64,000 nt of DNA from Beroe forskalii (GCA_011033025.1 WFMF01000031.1:806001-870000), one strand, 5' to 3'. Positions 35,301 to 49,048 are shown, counted from the stretch's first letter. The notes: generated by a model not told the origin, from the sequence alone. Program-made: numbers and translations.

Positions 35301-36779
35301 AAAAGAGGCGTGCACGCAAAAAAGGTTCCGCAAAAAGCAACAAGGAATGATTTGCCTCGCAGACAATTCCTCTGTCTATCGTGTTCGGATAAACCATACG
35401 CACGTCATGAACGTGTTACATTGCGCAATTATTATCTTCATCGAAGGATGTTACCCTATGGTCCCTACCCCGCGCGCAACGTTTTGACGGTTAAAAACAT
35501 TTGAACTCTCGCCTTTCCACTATCCAGTCAGAAAAATAGACGGGCAACGTCCGACGGACATCTTATAAAAATAAATAGACCATTTATTTGGGAGGAAAAC
35601 GGAGTAACAGTATGAATTTGAGAACAAATAACTACGACATTGCTGCATTGAAGCGAATTTTCGTCAATTAACTTATGACATTTTCAAGCTGAAAGGATTT
35701 AATTATTACAATACCTACTGGCAAACGAATAATTGATAACCTAAAGGTATGAAAAACGTCTTACTATCAAACACGTAAAGCACTGTAAAGCAATTCGTGT
35801 TCAAAAGTCAAAAGTCCTCAAAATATTTAAATTAAAAGTTACGAACTATATACAAATTATTTCTCGTATAAACGACTTAGAGTAACACCTTTCAGACCAT
35901 TACCTCACAAACTGGAATTCTATTTGAGAGTCTCTGACAATTTCCCCTAAACTTGATCCTATCCGGGTTTTAGACATTGTCTGATGCAATCTGTGAAATG
36001 TGCGCGGCGCGCATACTTCGCGACAGGGACTATCATCGAGAGTCAACCATTCGGGCCATTTTTTGTTTGAAGTTAGCGCAAAAGTGTAGTTTTTTTTCAA
36101 ACTAGAGAATACTAACAATTTGATGATCGAAATCTTGATGAAAAGAACAGAAACATGTAGAGAATAAGAAAGACAGATATCCGACAAACAAAACACAACA
36201 CAAGCTCCACATTCTCCTCTCCTACTGGACAATAGGGAGTTTTCTACAAAAACACATGCACTTATGTTCCCGAAAATACGGTGAAATTTGACCAATTTGA
36301 TGTGTATATAGTTACTTGGTGACAAGCACAACATGACACAGAGACAAGCAAACTTTTATTTGTATGTCGGTTTAATCGGCTACAATAGGTTTTATACGTC
36401 CAGTGTCCACTACTTATATCATAGATAGCATAATATCAAACGGTGGTATTGTGCCTAAACTGAAACCCCGCGCGCGAAAAATAGGCGGTTCAACGTCATC
36501 AACTTACTGTTGTATTGCGCTGCGATAATTGGATCCCAGTTTACCGCCTATTGCCCGTGTTGGCCTGGGCATATTGAGACAATGCTCGATATTAACTGTA
36601 GCATTACCTGGTAGTGACATGCTCATATGCGACATGCGTGGATGGTCCTATTGTAAATCATAGACCGTGTGCATGCACGTTTGGTGAATCGGGGTGGTAT
36701 AAGATCTGACTAGTATGATAGACTGAGGTCCACGGGAGAATTATCACAAAGAGGAATATACCAAGTATATTGCAAGATG
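32339..36779. other. 4.4 kb AT-rich region, no gene recognised
   Basis: Open frames at 35121-35504 (plus, 127 aa) and 35900-36334 (minus, 144 aa) have no recognisable domains, no clear splice context, and composition like the surrounding DNA. No RNA gene or transposon ends were identified. It could hold promoter or intron sequence of an unseen gene. Confidence 0.4.
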
Positions 36780-39700
36780 AGGAGTGAAGGAGAGTGTGTG
36801 GAGTGTGATAGTGAGTGGAGTGTGAGTGTGTGTGTGTGTGGAGTGGCTAGGTAGCGCAGTGGTTTAGGGCGTCGTGCTTCCGATCGAGAGGTTGGTGGTT
36901 CGATTCCCAGTCGTGCCTATCGTGCTAAGGGTGAGAACTTTCACCTACGCAGCCACACGGTTCACTCAGCAGAGCGTACAGGAAACTGTACGGGAGGGTT
37001 GAATGAGGAGCTGCCCATTGCAGCGAAGTCTCGGGCGAAGAGTGGAGTGCGAGTGTGTGGAGTGAGAGGGTGAGTGGAGTGAGAGGGTGAGTGGTGTGAG
37101 AGGGTGAGTGGTGTGAGAGGGTGAGTGGAGTGAGAGGGTGAGTGGAGTGGGAGGGAGAGTGGAGTGAGAGGGTGTGTTGAGTGCAAGGGTGAGTGGAGTG
37201 AGAGGGTGAGTGGAGTGGGAAGGTGACTAGGTGAGTGTAGTGAGAGGGTGAGTGGAGTGAGAGGGTGAGTGGAGTGAGTGGTGTGAGAGGGTGAGTGGAG
37301 TGAGAGGGTGGGGAGTGGGTGGGAGGGTGAAGTGGGTGAGAGGGGTGGAGTGGGGTGAGGGGGAATGGGAAAGGGTGAGTTAAGTGTGAGGGTGAGTGGA
37401 GTGTGAGTGGAGTGAGGGTGGGTGGAGTGAGAGGGTGAGTGGTGTGAGAGGGTGAGTGGAGTGAGAGGGTGAGTGGAGTGGGAAGGTGAGTGGAGTGGGA
37501 GGGAGAGTGGAGTGAGAGGGTGTGTTGAGTGCAAGGGTGAGTGGAGTGTGAGGGTGAGTGGAGTGAGAGGGTGAGTGGAGTGTGAAGGGTGAATGGAGTG
37601 TGAAGGGTGAATGGAGTGAGAGGGCGAGTAAAGTGTGAGGGTGAGTGGGTGTGGGTGGAGTGAGGGTGGGTGGAGTGAGAGGGTGAGTGGTGTGAGAGGG
37701 TGAGTGGGTGAGAGGGTGAGTGGAGTGGGAGGGTGGAGTGGAGTGGGAGGGTGAGTGGGTGAGATGGTGGGTGGGTGAGAGGGTGAGTGGAGTGAGAGGG
37801 TGAGTGGTGTGAGAGGGTGAGTGGTGTGAGAGGGTGAGTGGAGTGAGAGGGGTGGAGTGGGTGGGAGGGAGAGTGGGTGAGAGGGTGTGTTGAGTGCAGG
37901 GTGGTGGGTGAGGAGGGTGGTGGGTGGGAAGGTGGACTAGGTGAGGTGTGTAGTGAGGAGTTGAGTGGGTGAGGGTGAGTGGAGTGAGTGGTGTGAGAGG
38001 GTGAGTGGAGTGAGAGGGTGAGTGGAGTGAGAGGGTGAGTGGAGTGAGAGGGTGAGTGGAGTGAGAGGGTGAATGGAGTGAGAGGGTGAGTTAAGTGTGA
38101 GGGTGAGTGGAGTGTGAGTGGAGTGAGGGTGGGTGGAGTGAAAGGGTGAGTGGTGTGAGAGGGTGAGTGGAGTGAGAGGGTGGTGGGTGGGAAGGTGGTG
38201 GGGTGGGAGGGAGAGTGGAGTGAGAGGGTGTGTTGAGTGCAAGGGTGAGTGGAGTGTGAGGGTGAGTGGAGTGAGAGGGTGAGTGGAGTGTGAAGGGTGA
38301 ATGGAGTGTGAAGGGTGAATGGAGTGAGAGGGCGAGTAAAGTGTGAGGGTGAGTGGAGTGTGAGTGGAGTGAGGGTGGGTGGAGTGAGAGGGTGAGTGGT
38401 GTGAGAGGGTGAGTGGAGTGAGAGGGTGAGTGGAGTGGGAGGGTGAGTGGAGTGGGAGGGTGAGTGGAGTGAGATGGTGGAGGTGGGTGAGGGTGGAGTG
38501 GAGGTGTGAGGGTGGTGGGTGAGAGGGGTGGAGTGTGGGTGTAGAGGGAGGAGTGTGTGGGTGGGGTGGAGTGGGTGAGGAGGGTGAGTGGAGTGAGAGG
38601 GTGAGTGGGTGAGGAGGGTGGAGTGGAGTGAGAGGGTGAGTGGAGTGTGAGTGGGTGAGGGTGGGTGGAGGGTGAGTGGTGTGAGAGGGTGGTGGAAGAG
38701 GGTGAGTGGAGTGGGAAGGTGGAGTGGGTGGGAGGGTGAGTGAGATGGTGGGTGGGTGAGAGGGTGAGGTGGAGTGTGGTGTGAGAGAGGGTGAGTGGGT
38801 GAGAGGGTGAGTGGAGTGTGAAGGTGGTGAGGTGAGAGGGTGGTGTGGGTGGGAGGGTGAGTGGGTGAGAGGGTGAGTGGAGTGAGGGTGAGTGGGTGTG
38901 AGGGTGTGGAGTGAGAGGGTGAGTGGAGTGTGAAGGGTGAATGGGTGTGAAGGGTGAGTTAAGTGTGAGGGTGAGTGGGTGTGAGTGGGTGGGGTGGGTG
39001 GGTGAGAGGGTGAGGTGGGTGAGAGGGGTGAGTGGGTGAGAGGGTGAGTGGGTGAGAGGGTGAGTGGGTGGAGGGTGAGTTAAGTGAGAGGGTGAGTGGA
39101 GTGGGAGGGAGTGGAGTGGGAGGGAGTGGAGTGGGCGGGTGGGTGGAGTGAGAGGGTGGTGGGTGGAGAGGGTGGGTTAAGTGTGAGGGGGTGAGGTGGG
39201 TGGGAGGGTGAGGTGGGTGAGGAGGGTGAGGGTGAGTGGAGTGTGGTGGGAGAGGGTGGGTGGGTGAGGAGGGTGAGGTGGGTGGGGGGGGAGGTGGGTG
39301 AGAGGGTGAGTGGAGTGAGAGGGTGAGTTGAGTATGAGGGTGAGTGGAGTGAGAGGGCGAGTGGAGTGAGAGGGTGAGTGGAGTGAGAGGGTGAGTGGAG
39401 TGAGAGGGTGAGTGGAGTGTAAGGGTGAATGGAGTGAGAGGGAGAGTGGGGTGAGAAGGTGAGTGGAGTGAGAGGGTGAGTGGATCGAGAGGGTGAGTGG
39501 AGTGAGAGGGTGAGTGGAGCGAGAGGGTGAGTGGAGTGTGAGGGTGAGTAAAGTGAGAGGGTGAGTGGAGTGAGAGGGTGAGTGAAGTGTGAGGTGTGTG
39601 GAGTGAGAGGGTAAGTGGAGTGTGACGGTGAGTGGAGTGAGAGGGTTAGTGGAGTGAGAGGGTGAGTTGAGTGAGAGGGGTGAGTGGGTGTGGGGGTGGA

Positions 39701-41201
39701 GTGGGTGAGGAGGGTGAGTGGAGCGTGAGGTGAGTAAAGTGAGGAGGGTGAGTGGAGTGAGAGGGTGGGTGAAGTGTGTGAGGTGTGGGTGAGAGGGTAA
39801 AGTGGGTGTGAGCCAGTGTGGTGGGTAGGGAGGGTTGAGTGGGTGAGAGGGTGAGTTGAGTGAGAGGGTGGAGTGGAGTGAGAGGGTGAGTGGAGTGAGA
39901 GGGTGAGTGGAGTGAGAGGGTGAGTGGGTGAGAGTGAGTGGAGTTAGAGGTGAGTGGAGTGTGAGAGGTGTGCGGAGTGAGAGGGGTGAGTGGAGGTGAG
40001 AGGGTGAGTGGAGGGTGAGAGGGGTGAGTGGAGTGGAGTGAGAGGGTGAGTGGTGGAGGGTGGAGTGGAGGAGGGGTGAGTGGAGTGAGTGGGTGAGGTG
40101 CAGTGAGGGGGTGAGTGGGTGAATGGGTGCGTGGGTGAGGTGGGTGTGATGGTGGGGTGAGAGGGTGAGTGCAGTGAGAGGGTGTGGAGGGTGGATGGGA
40201 GGAGGGTGAGTGGGGTGAGAGGGTGAGGTGGAGTGAGAGGGGTGAGTGGAGTGAGAGGGTGAGTGGAGTGGGAGGTAAGGTGGGTGAGGATGAGAGGGTG
40301 AGTGGGATGGGAAGGGTGGTTGAGTGAAGGGTGAGGGTGGGAGAGGGGATGAGGTGGAGTAAGAGGGTGGAGTGGAGTGGGAGGATGGAAGGTGGGTGAG
40401 GAGGGTGAGTGGAGGGAGAGGGTGAGGGTTGGTGAGAGGGTGGTGGAGTGGGAAGATGAGAGTGAGGATGAGTGGAGTGGGAAGGTGGAGGGTGGAGGTA
40501 GGTGAGGGAGGGAGTGGAGAGTGGGTGGGGGGGGTGGGAGAGGGGTGAGTGGGTGGGAGGGTGAGTGGAGTGAGAGGATGAGGTGGGTGAGGAGGTGAGG
40601 TGAGGGAGGGTGGGAGGGGTGAGGGTGAGTGGAGTGAGAGGGTGAGTGGAGTAAGAGGGTGAGGTGGGAGGGTGAGTGCAGTGAGAGGGTGAGTGGGTGG
40701 AGGTGAGGGGAGGTGAGGGTGAGTGCAGTGAGAGAGGGTGAGTGGGTGAGGGGGGTGAGAGGGTGAGGGGGTGGAGTGGAGAGGGGTGAGGTGGGTGAGG
40801 AGGGTGAGTGGTGGGTGGGAGGGTGAGTGGAGTGAGGGTGAGTGGAGTGAGAGGGGTGAGTGGAGTAAGAGGGTGATTGAGTGGAGGGTGAGTGGAGTGG
40901 GAGGGTTGAGTGGGTGAGGAGGGGTGAGTGGAGTGAGGTGGGTGAGAGGGTGAGGTGGGTGAGAGGGTAGTGGTGTGAGAGGGTGAGTGCAGGAGAGGGT
41001 GAGGTGGAGTGGAGTGGGAGGGGTGGAGAGGGCAGTGGAGGGTGGTGGGTGAGAGGGGTGAGTGGAGTGAGAGGGTGAGTGGAGTGAGAAGGTGAGTGGA
41101 GTGAGAGGGTGAGTGGGGAGAGGGTGAGGAGTGAGAGAGGGTGAGTGGAGTGAGAAGGTGAGTGGAGTGAGAGGGTGAGTGGAGTGAGAGGGTGAGTGGA
41201 G
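36780..41201. repeat. 17-bp satellite, left block
   Basis: The consensus is GTGAGTGGAGTGAGAGG, repeated over 4.4 kb with many one- to few-base variants and higher-order shuffling. The minus strand of the unit has no stop codon in any frame, so long Ser/Pro/His/Leu/Thr frames (for example 39177-41204) appear. They are artefacts of the repeat. The block starts at the edge of a SINE. Confidence 0.95.
36840..37041 (+). mobile_element. tRNA-derived SINE, copy 2, inserted in satellite
   Basis: The head has an A box (TAGCGCAGTGG) and B box (GGTTCGATTCC) but differs from the head at 26526. The body is nearly identical to copy 1 (GGTTCACTCAGCAGAGCGTA, AGGAGCTGCCCATTGCAGCG, AAGTCTCGGGCGAAGA). It stops at the GAAGA boundary and satellite resumes, so it lacks copy 1's 3' tail. 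Confidence 0.82.
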
Positions 41202-42327
41202 CATACCTCGAAAAAATATTTTTTTGCATGTATCCTGAGGCTGAAATCACAAAACTGCATATTTTTTGCCTAGGCAATTTCTGATTTCAGATACCTACAA
41301 CAAATTAAATTATTCACAGTTTCACGACATCAAATTTCAAAATTTCCTCTCAGTAGCATCCCTAAAAGCTCCCTGCATGTTGGGTTGTTTTCTAATAAGT
41401 GGAGCAGGGCCTGGGGCGGCAGCCCCAGAAGTCAGACGTTTTCTATAAAATAAATTTGCCGCCTCAATAGGATTTTAACTCTTAATTCTGTCCTGTTAGT
41501 TGAGTCCATTGATAACATGTGAAGCAGGGGTCTGGGGCGGCAGCCCCCAGAAGCCAGACGTTTTCTATAAATAAAATTGTCGCCTAAATAGGATTTTAAC
41601 TCTTTCTGTCCTTTAACTGAGTCGATTGATAACATGTGAAGCAGGGGTCTGGGGCGACAGCCCCCAGAAGCCAGATGTTTTCTATGAATAAAATTGTCGC
41701 CTCAATAGGATTTTTAACTCTTAATTCTGTCCTGTAAAGTTGAGTCGATTGATAAAATGTGAAGCAGGGTCTGGGGCAGCCCCATCGAAGCTAGACGTTT
41801 TCTATAAATAAAATTGTCGCCTCAATAGGATTATATAACTCTTATGTCTTTATTTCAGCGTAATTTCAGATCAAGGTAACCTTAGTAAATGAAATGTAGT
41901 TACAATTTCTACAGATGAATATTAAATCCAGAAGATTGGGATCTGGGGGCAATTTAATATTATGCTTAAAATCGTAATTTGTTCAACGTACAATTTCTAT
42001 GAGTACAATTACTATTTTTAATACAAATGAGATTTGAAACATGCATAATTGAAACATGCATAATTTTCATTTCAGTGCTTAAAACATGCACTTTCATTTT
42101 CACAGCTACTGACAAGAAACAAGAATCCTTGATATGGAAAATCGATAAACACAAAAATGCACAATTTTATTTTTAAAAATGCACATTCGTTTCTAAAATA
42201 AAGACAGAACTCAAGTAATTTATGCATTTTTGTCTTGGGAGTTGGAAAAATCTCAAAACTGCATATTTTGAAAAGGATTTTGCATGTATCTAGGATGGCC
42301 AGGATTAAGTTTTTTCGTGGCATGGAG
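41202..42327. mobile_element. 1.1 kb insertion interrupting the satellite, transposon-like ends
   Basis: The ends CATACCTCGAAAAAA and, at the right in reverse, CATGCCACGAAAAAA form imperfect 15-bp inverted repeats. Both sides abut GAGTGGAG, which would suit an 8-bp duplication but is also the satellite itself. Sub-terminal direct repeats (AAAACTGCATATTTT, TTTTGCATGTATC) occur near both ends. No transposase is seen. Confidence 0.6.
41397..41835. repeat. Four diverged units of a ~120-bp tandem repeat
   Basis: Each unit contains GAAGCAGGG(GT)CTGGGG, AGCCAGACGTTTTCTAT, AATAAAATTGTCGCC, TCAATAGGATTTTAACTCTT and TTGAGTCGATTGATAACATG. The units lie inside the insertion at 41202-42327. Confidence 0.85.
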
Positions 42328-42960
42328 TGGAGTGTGAGGGTGAGTGGAGTGAGAGGGTGAGTGGAGTGAGTGGAGTGAGAGGGTGAGTGGAGTGAGAGGG
42401 TATGTGGTGTGAGAGGGTGAGTGCAGTGAGAGGGTGAGTGGAGTGAGAGGGTGAGTGCAGTGAGAGGGTGAGTGGAGTGAGAGGGTGAGTGGAGTGAGAG
42501 GGTGAGTGGAGTGAGAGGGTGAGTGGAGTGAGAGGGTGAGTGGAGTGCGAGGGTGAGTGGAGTGAGAGGGTGAGTGGAGTGAGGAGGGTGAGTGGAGTGA
42601 GAAGGTGAGTGGAGTGAGAGGGTGAGTGGAGTGAGAGGGTGAGTGGAGTGAGAAGGTGAGTGGAGTGAGAGGGTGAGTGGAGTGAGAGGGTGAGTGGAGT
42701 GAGTGTGTGAGTGGAGTGAGAAGGTGAGTGGAGTATGTGGGTGAGTGGAGAGTGAGGTTGAGTGGAGTGAAAGGTTGAGTGGAGTGTGACGGTGAGTGGA
42801 GTGAGAGGGTGAGTGGAGTGAGAGGGTGAGTAGAGTGAGTGCAGTGTGAGGGTGAGTGAAGGTGAGTGGAGTGTGAAGGTGAGTGGAGTGTGACGGTGAG
42901 TGGAGTGAGAGGGTGAGTGGAGTGAGAGGGTGAGTGGAGTGGAGTGAGAGGGTGAGTTGA
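42328..42960. repeat. 17-bp satellite, right block
   Basis: The same GTGAGTGGAGTGAGAGG satellite resumes after the insertion, with cleaner units than the left block, and ends near 42960. Confidence 0.95.
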
Positions 42961-45900
42961 ACCTACCAGAAGAAGAGGAGTAGAAGGGAAATCAGGACTT
43001 TACTTGAGGTCAAAAGTGAGCGGTGCTGAAACTTATGCTATCGGTACAGATTATCAGATGATTGATAAGAGTGGCGGACCTCATTTCATACACGACTGCA
43101 CAAAGTGCTATCGTAATAACGCTCTCAAGTTACCCTGGTGCTTCATCAGCAGTCCATCCCAATGTCATGCATCCTTCCAATAAACACCAGCCCTTAGCCA
43201 ATTTCAATTATGTCGACGAAGGCAGAGTTAAGACATTGATTATCGATTATTACCGATTATAATCTGCTCGCAGCGTGTAAGTCTGGTGCCATTAAATATT
43301 TGTCAGCAATGATTGATGGCATAGGACCTCTGCATAATGTACTGATATTTAAAAGTTGACAAGTCGGTCCTTATTTGATCCCAGATGGGGGTTCAGATAG
43401 TAGGGCAAATCTCATAGTTTTTAGGTCAAAAGCAAGTGTCAATTTTGTCTTTTTGGACCCCCGCAAAAACAGATAGTGGTCACCCCTTAACAATAAGGTG
43501 AGAATAGATGAGTGAAAAATAGTGAAAATTTATTCAAATTATGATTGGGTACATGAATTTAAAACCTGACAAATCTTCCCAAATCTCGACGGATTAAATT
43601 CTTGCCGATTGCTTCGTCGCATAATTTTGCAATTGCGATAACATCACCCTGTATATTCCAAAACTCCCATACCGCATACGGGTTTTATTCTGAATGCCAC
43701 CGTCAAGCTTGAAATTTTGTAATCAAGTTCATCTCTATAGCACAAAGCATTCATCAAAAATGATATCACTTCATTGCCTGCCATACGACGAGGCAAACGG
43801 CAAGATTAAAATCTGTCGAGATCAATAAAAGTATCGGCTATACTTACAGTTGGGATAATTATCGGATATCAATGAAACTATGTCTCTTTGAAGGTTGTAT
43901 ACAATTGTACAACATATTGTCAAGAAATAATTCGTATGTTGGATTCATCTTGATCAATGCCCGCTACAGTTCGAGCTGTCTGCTATTACAGATAGGCCCA
44001 GACACCACTAATCTTAAAACATGCTCTGCAAAAGGCGAATTAACGGAATGAAACGCACCAGATGCTAATTTCCACCCATCCTGTCATCAGCAGAATAGGA
44101 TTATCAATAGCAGCTATAAACGTCAGGGCCGTGAAGGAATAGCATATGAACAGAGAGACCGATTGTGCTTTTTTTTATAGTGTCAACCCCACAACATGGG
44201 ACTCAAACCACGTGTTTCACTTGGCTGAATATGATGATTGTTTGCATCGTTGTTTGGATCGTGACGACATTATCATGATTTAACAATGGATTATAGGCGG
44301 TTGTGTCATAGGACAAGACCTCTCACATTTACCAATATCAAGTATGAGGGGGTAACAGTCGCGATTTGGTTGATATTTCGGTATATCGAATAATCTGAAT
44401 AGTAGCAGGCAGGTATCTATACAAATTATTGATTGATGAGGATGATTTGAAGATGAGTGAAGGAAATACCTTGAGGCTCTTTGGCATGAGGAAGTAGGAG
44501 TTGGTAATTCGGGATGCACTGCACTTCATCTTGGCACTTCAGAGGAGGATGAGAGGAGGAGGAAGGAGGAGGAGGAGGGGGAGGAGGAAATCAAAGCAGT
44601 ATCCTTTGCAGGATTCCTTTTAAGAGGAACCCAATGTGCGGAGAGGTGGCGTAGGACACCAGAACACCGGGAGATGTTTTATGCGACAACTCAAAATACT
44701 TATTGTACTAATGGAGCGGGTGGTTTTTGAGTTCAATATATTCTTTAAAAAACGCAAGTCTAAAACTTAATATTTCTTACAGTTTATAATAATATTAAGT
44801 TTTATGTATATTAAAACATGTGCTACAAAACGTGTCGGATTCATGGTCTAAGAGCAGTGCAGGTTAAGTTGAGAGTTCGGTCAGCAACATATAACTTGAC
44901 CGTTATGCCTACGTCACTAATTGACAAGTCTAAACCATGATAATGACGCTGTCAATAGCCTAGTTTTCCTGGTCTTAAGGAGCAGAGAGTACTACAGGAA
45001 TATAGTATTATACACGCACATATATAATAGTAACACAAATATATATATGGCACGTTCAACTGCTGTAGTAGTTATAATATATTATTTTGAAGGAATATCC
45101 GTAAATATATTTACTTCATTATGCCATGTTTTACAAACATTATAAAGGCATTAAGCCGCGCATCTGGAGAAGGCGGTGGCACGCCAAAGATTCCCCATTA
45201 AAAACCGTGACAATGACGTCACAGCAATGGCAGATAATCGATGTGAGATAAATAGTATCAAGCTTGAGAGCTGCGAGTGAAGATTACAAGTGCTAGATTC
45301 ACATATTGGCATTATAGCTGGTGAATCTAGCTCTCGTATTGGGCAACGGACTCGCATTATAATAGCGTGTCAGTCAGCTGTCAGATAGATCTGCCAGATA
45401 AACCCGGTAATTAGGCACAATTTAGATAATGTGACGTCTGATCGGAATGCAGACTTGGTTAGCAGTAAACACCTCTCAGAGGCTACAGCAAGTGGCTGAA
45501 ATTAATGTGAAAACAATGATATGTGAAATCACGGGGGAAAACTCAAGACAATGAGATATGAAGTTGTGGGGGAACACAATGAGATATGAAGTTACGCCGG
45601 AAGACTCAAGCCAATGAAGTTGTGAGGGAACACAATGAGATATGAAGTAAGAAGTTGCGAGGAAAAATCTACTCGATTATCTTCGTCAAGACTCAAGGGT
45701 CACTGTCTCAGTGTGGGGGATTCCCAAAGATGAACAGTTTGGACCATGATTTTGAACCCTGGTTCTAAGATCAACTTTTAAATTTTCAGCCAATCAATCA
45801 TACATGCCGTCTCTATAATGTAAATTCAAATGGTGGAGGGTTACAGCTGGTCTCAACACCACGTCTAGTTCCAATCATCCAAATGTAATATATCCTTGGT

Positions 45901-48900
45901 AACAATGAGCAGATGAACAATGTATCTATTTCCTTTGTAAGATACAAGGAACAATGATCTAGTGAAATAAGTAGCTATACAGTGCTAAGCAGTGCTGACT
46001 GCTGAGCACTGAGCAGTGCTAAGCAGTGTTACTGTTAGGCAGCGCTTAATACAAGCAGTGGTGTTGGTAAGACTCGTGTGACACACAAACATAGCTGTGA
46101 CAAAGTGCACATCATGCCGTGCTTCAAGTAACCAACATCTCAAATTTTAACAAAAACAGGACAATGAACATGGGTTAGAACTTCGAGACAGGGAAAATGT
46201 AACTCACTAGGAAAACAGTGACAAATGTCTAATCCCATAAACCAAAAATAAATAGAGACAGCAAACCAGAATGTTGGAAAAAGGTGACAATTTTTGTTTT
46301 GCCAGCCCCGCAGACGTCAAAGCGGCACATTGTGAATTCATCAATAGGAAAATATTTGTTTCATAAATTGCCAAAATCACGAATTTCCATGATAAAAAAC
46401 AATTTCTCTGCGCGCTCGAATCGCAAATTGAATCGCAATTTTCTAAAAAATCTCGACGTTCCCGCATCTTCGCTGCAAGGACAGTACCTCCTTTAATTAC
46501 CCTCGTTATTACGAGGGTTGAGGTTTGCAGGGTAATTCCTGGTATACTCAGCTGAGTGGACCAACAGGCAGTGGACTTGTATATGTCCGAGGAACAGATG
46601 ATCATTCTTAGATGGGTATCAAAGAACGTGAAATCAGTGGATTCTGACACAATCTAGCAATAAATCTCATCAATTGAATTTTTTGAGTCCCTATAAATGA
46701 ACCGAAGTTTAAGATTTCAGTAATTTCTAACTCGGCAACTTCTAGCTAATAAATACTACCTATTTTTAAACAAAACAAACGTTATTATTAGGATTAAAAT
46801 GAATAAGGCTCGGAGGATTATTTTCTACTGCACGTTAGAAATCACAAGTAAAGCTTCTCCGTCTGACAGTCAACCGTCAACAGAATGACAGATGGATAAG
46901 TGTACGGCAACTACCACTATATTGGCAGTTCGTAATAAATGACGTCACATGCCCTAGGAAGAGACATGATGAACCCAAGTAGCAAAAGACAAAACACACG
47001 GGAGGGATCGTAGAGAATTAAGTGTATCTGTCAACAAGGAACATCTAGCTGCTGCTCGAGTATAGACATCTACCGAACAGAGGACTCAGGGAGACGAGCA
47101 AAATAATAATAATTTAGATAGCGAGTATGTGTGGATGTATGTGTGTGTGTGTGTGTGTGGGGAGAAATTTAAGAAAAACACATGACCCAGAGTCGGTATA
47201 AATGCTGTCTTCTAAAGGTCGCGCGCGCTCCACGGGAATAAATAAACCACATCAACGTCATCAATTCACTACTCGAGCGCATGATAATGTCGTCACGCCT
47301 CCCACCTATCATGCGGACATATACATATCCCGTGACCAGCATTGGAAATGGAATGGCACACTACAAAAGAGGAGGAGGAAGAGGAGACCACTTCGTGATT
47401 CCCTCCGCGGCAAGCTGTGAAGTGTTGGAATAATTACACGGCAGCTGCGTTATATCGAATGTGCGGCAGTAAAGGAATGCCGATATCACCAGCTATATAT
47501 TCCAATATGGCAGTACTATGACACAAGACAGGAGAGGGAGAACTATGTGACTCATAGTATGTATAAGATGGGTTTTATGACTAGTTCTGGGGAAATTAAT
47601 TATCATCTAGTCTGTTATATATATCAAACGGAATCAGCAGCTGTCAATTCTTGACTTATCCGTCAAAATTGTATGTTCGTACCAAGAAAAATTTATGATA
47701 TTATGCAGTATGCTGCATCAGTATATTTATGTTTCCTGTTTTGTAGAGTCAGCTCTTTGACGCTGGACCAATCCGAGTAGTCCTATATCAGTGTATTTTA
47801 TGAGGCCAAACTAAAGCTAGATTGGAATGGCTATTGGCTATAGACAGTCCGGTAACGATTTGAGAACTGTCTGCCTCGAACTAAGTTGTTTTTTTTTTTT
47901 TTTTAAATTGGTATTTGTACTCCTGACTAGATAACGTTTAAATATCCAATGTGTTTATGATCTCATCGCAGTTTTATAGCTATACGTTCCAGTTGTCAAA
48001 CCGACAAACATAAGTCAGCACATAATTTAACTCATCAAGTTATTTAATATCAACACATTGATCTTCCCTTATCTTGTTAACGACAGACATGTAACTTATT
48101 GGCTGGAAGGTGTTAGTCTACAGTTCTAAACCTTGAATGATAAATATGGAATCGTATGAAAATTTCACATGGCACATTTACGATAAAAGTGTCAATTTGT
48201 TGCATCTGAAATCCACGTAAACGATTATCAAATCCACAGACTATAATTTTGATAAAATAAAAAGGTCATAGCACAAAGTATGAAAATATTGACCTTCCTA
48301 ATTTTCTTCTTAATATTCCACTGTAGATACATATTGTCTTCTGAGATACAATGCTGAAACTATGCTGCGCCTTCCTGCGACGTCCGGTGAACGAATCAAA
48401 GGTTAAAAGGATTCTCATTTGAAACGGAACAAGCCGTTTAGTACTTTAACAGTTAACTCTTCGATAAGTTTAATAGTGATGTGATATAACCCACGGGTAG
48501 ATGAATCATGTAATAGCTTAATAAGGTAACTAGCTTAATAAGGTAACTATCACATATCAAATGATATGATTTCTGGTGAATTTTCGCTGAATCTTCCCAT
48601 TAGGTCGCGAGATGTGACGCATGTCGGAGGCTGGAAGTTCGATGGAACAGCCGTCAAAATGTATATTATTTCATTGTTCTGCAGCCAAATTGTCGCTTTC
48701 CGTTAATGAGTCTAACAATGGATGTCAACACCTCATGCCTTACTCAACTTGTGTCCAGTAAATTGCTCGGAATTCTAATGCGCTATATTTTATTATTATA
48801 ATATCTGAAGCCTTCAATAAAATATTATTCCTTCAAGTCAGAACTCAGAACCAAGATATATTAGAAAATAACTACAGAACGAATCCACATGCTGCCATAT

Positions 48901-49036
48901 CAAGGACAGGATGATCAGTGCGTGAAAAGTAAATCACGGATTTAAATTTTCGAGACCAAGCGTAAACTGGGAATACAAAATGAAGTATTTAGGACTTCTG
49001 GCTTATTCTTCAAATTGAAGAATAAACCATAAACTC
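42961..49036. other. 6 kb AT-rich region, no gene recognised
   Basis: It contains a purine-rich tract (44540-44590), CRE palindromes TGACGTCA (45214-45221 and near 46939), and a 10-bp stem-loop (CTAGATTCAC, 45293-45330). There are minor direct repeats at 45535-45650 and 45975-46050, a short CCCTCGT hairpin near 46499, a (GT)n run at 47140-47158 and a T run near 47887. Short open frames (for example 46207-46650, minus) match no family. It may be intergenic or a long intron. Confidence 0.4.
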
Positions 49037-49048
49037 AAAATTTTCTTA

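Noticed and set aside
35121..35504. 127-aa plus open frame
   Set aside because: No family resemblance or promoter or polyadenylation context; not reported as a gene.
39177..41204. Very long minus-strand open frames (675, 543 and 438 aa) in the 17-bp satellite
   Set aside because: The repeat unit has no stop codon on that strand in any frame; composition is only Ser/Pro/His/Leu/Thr with no start context, splice sites or domain.
46207..46650. 147-aa minus open frame
   Set aside because: No recognisable domain, splice context or composition difference; likely chance.
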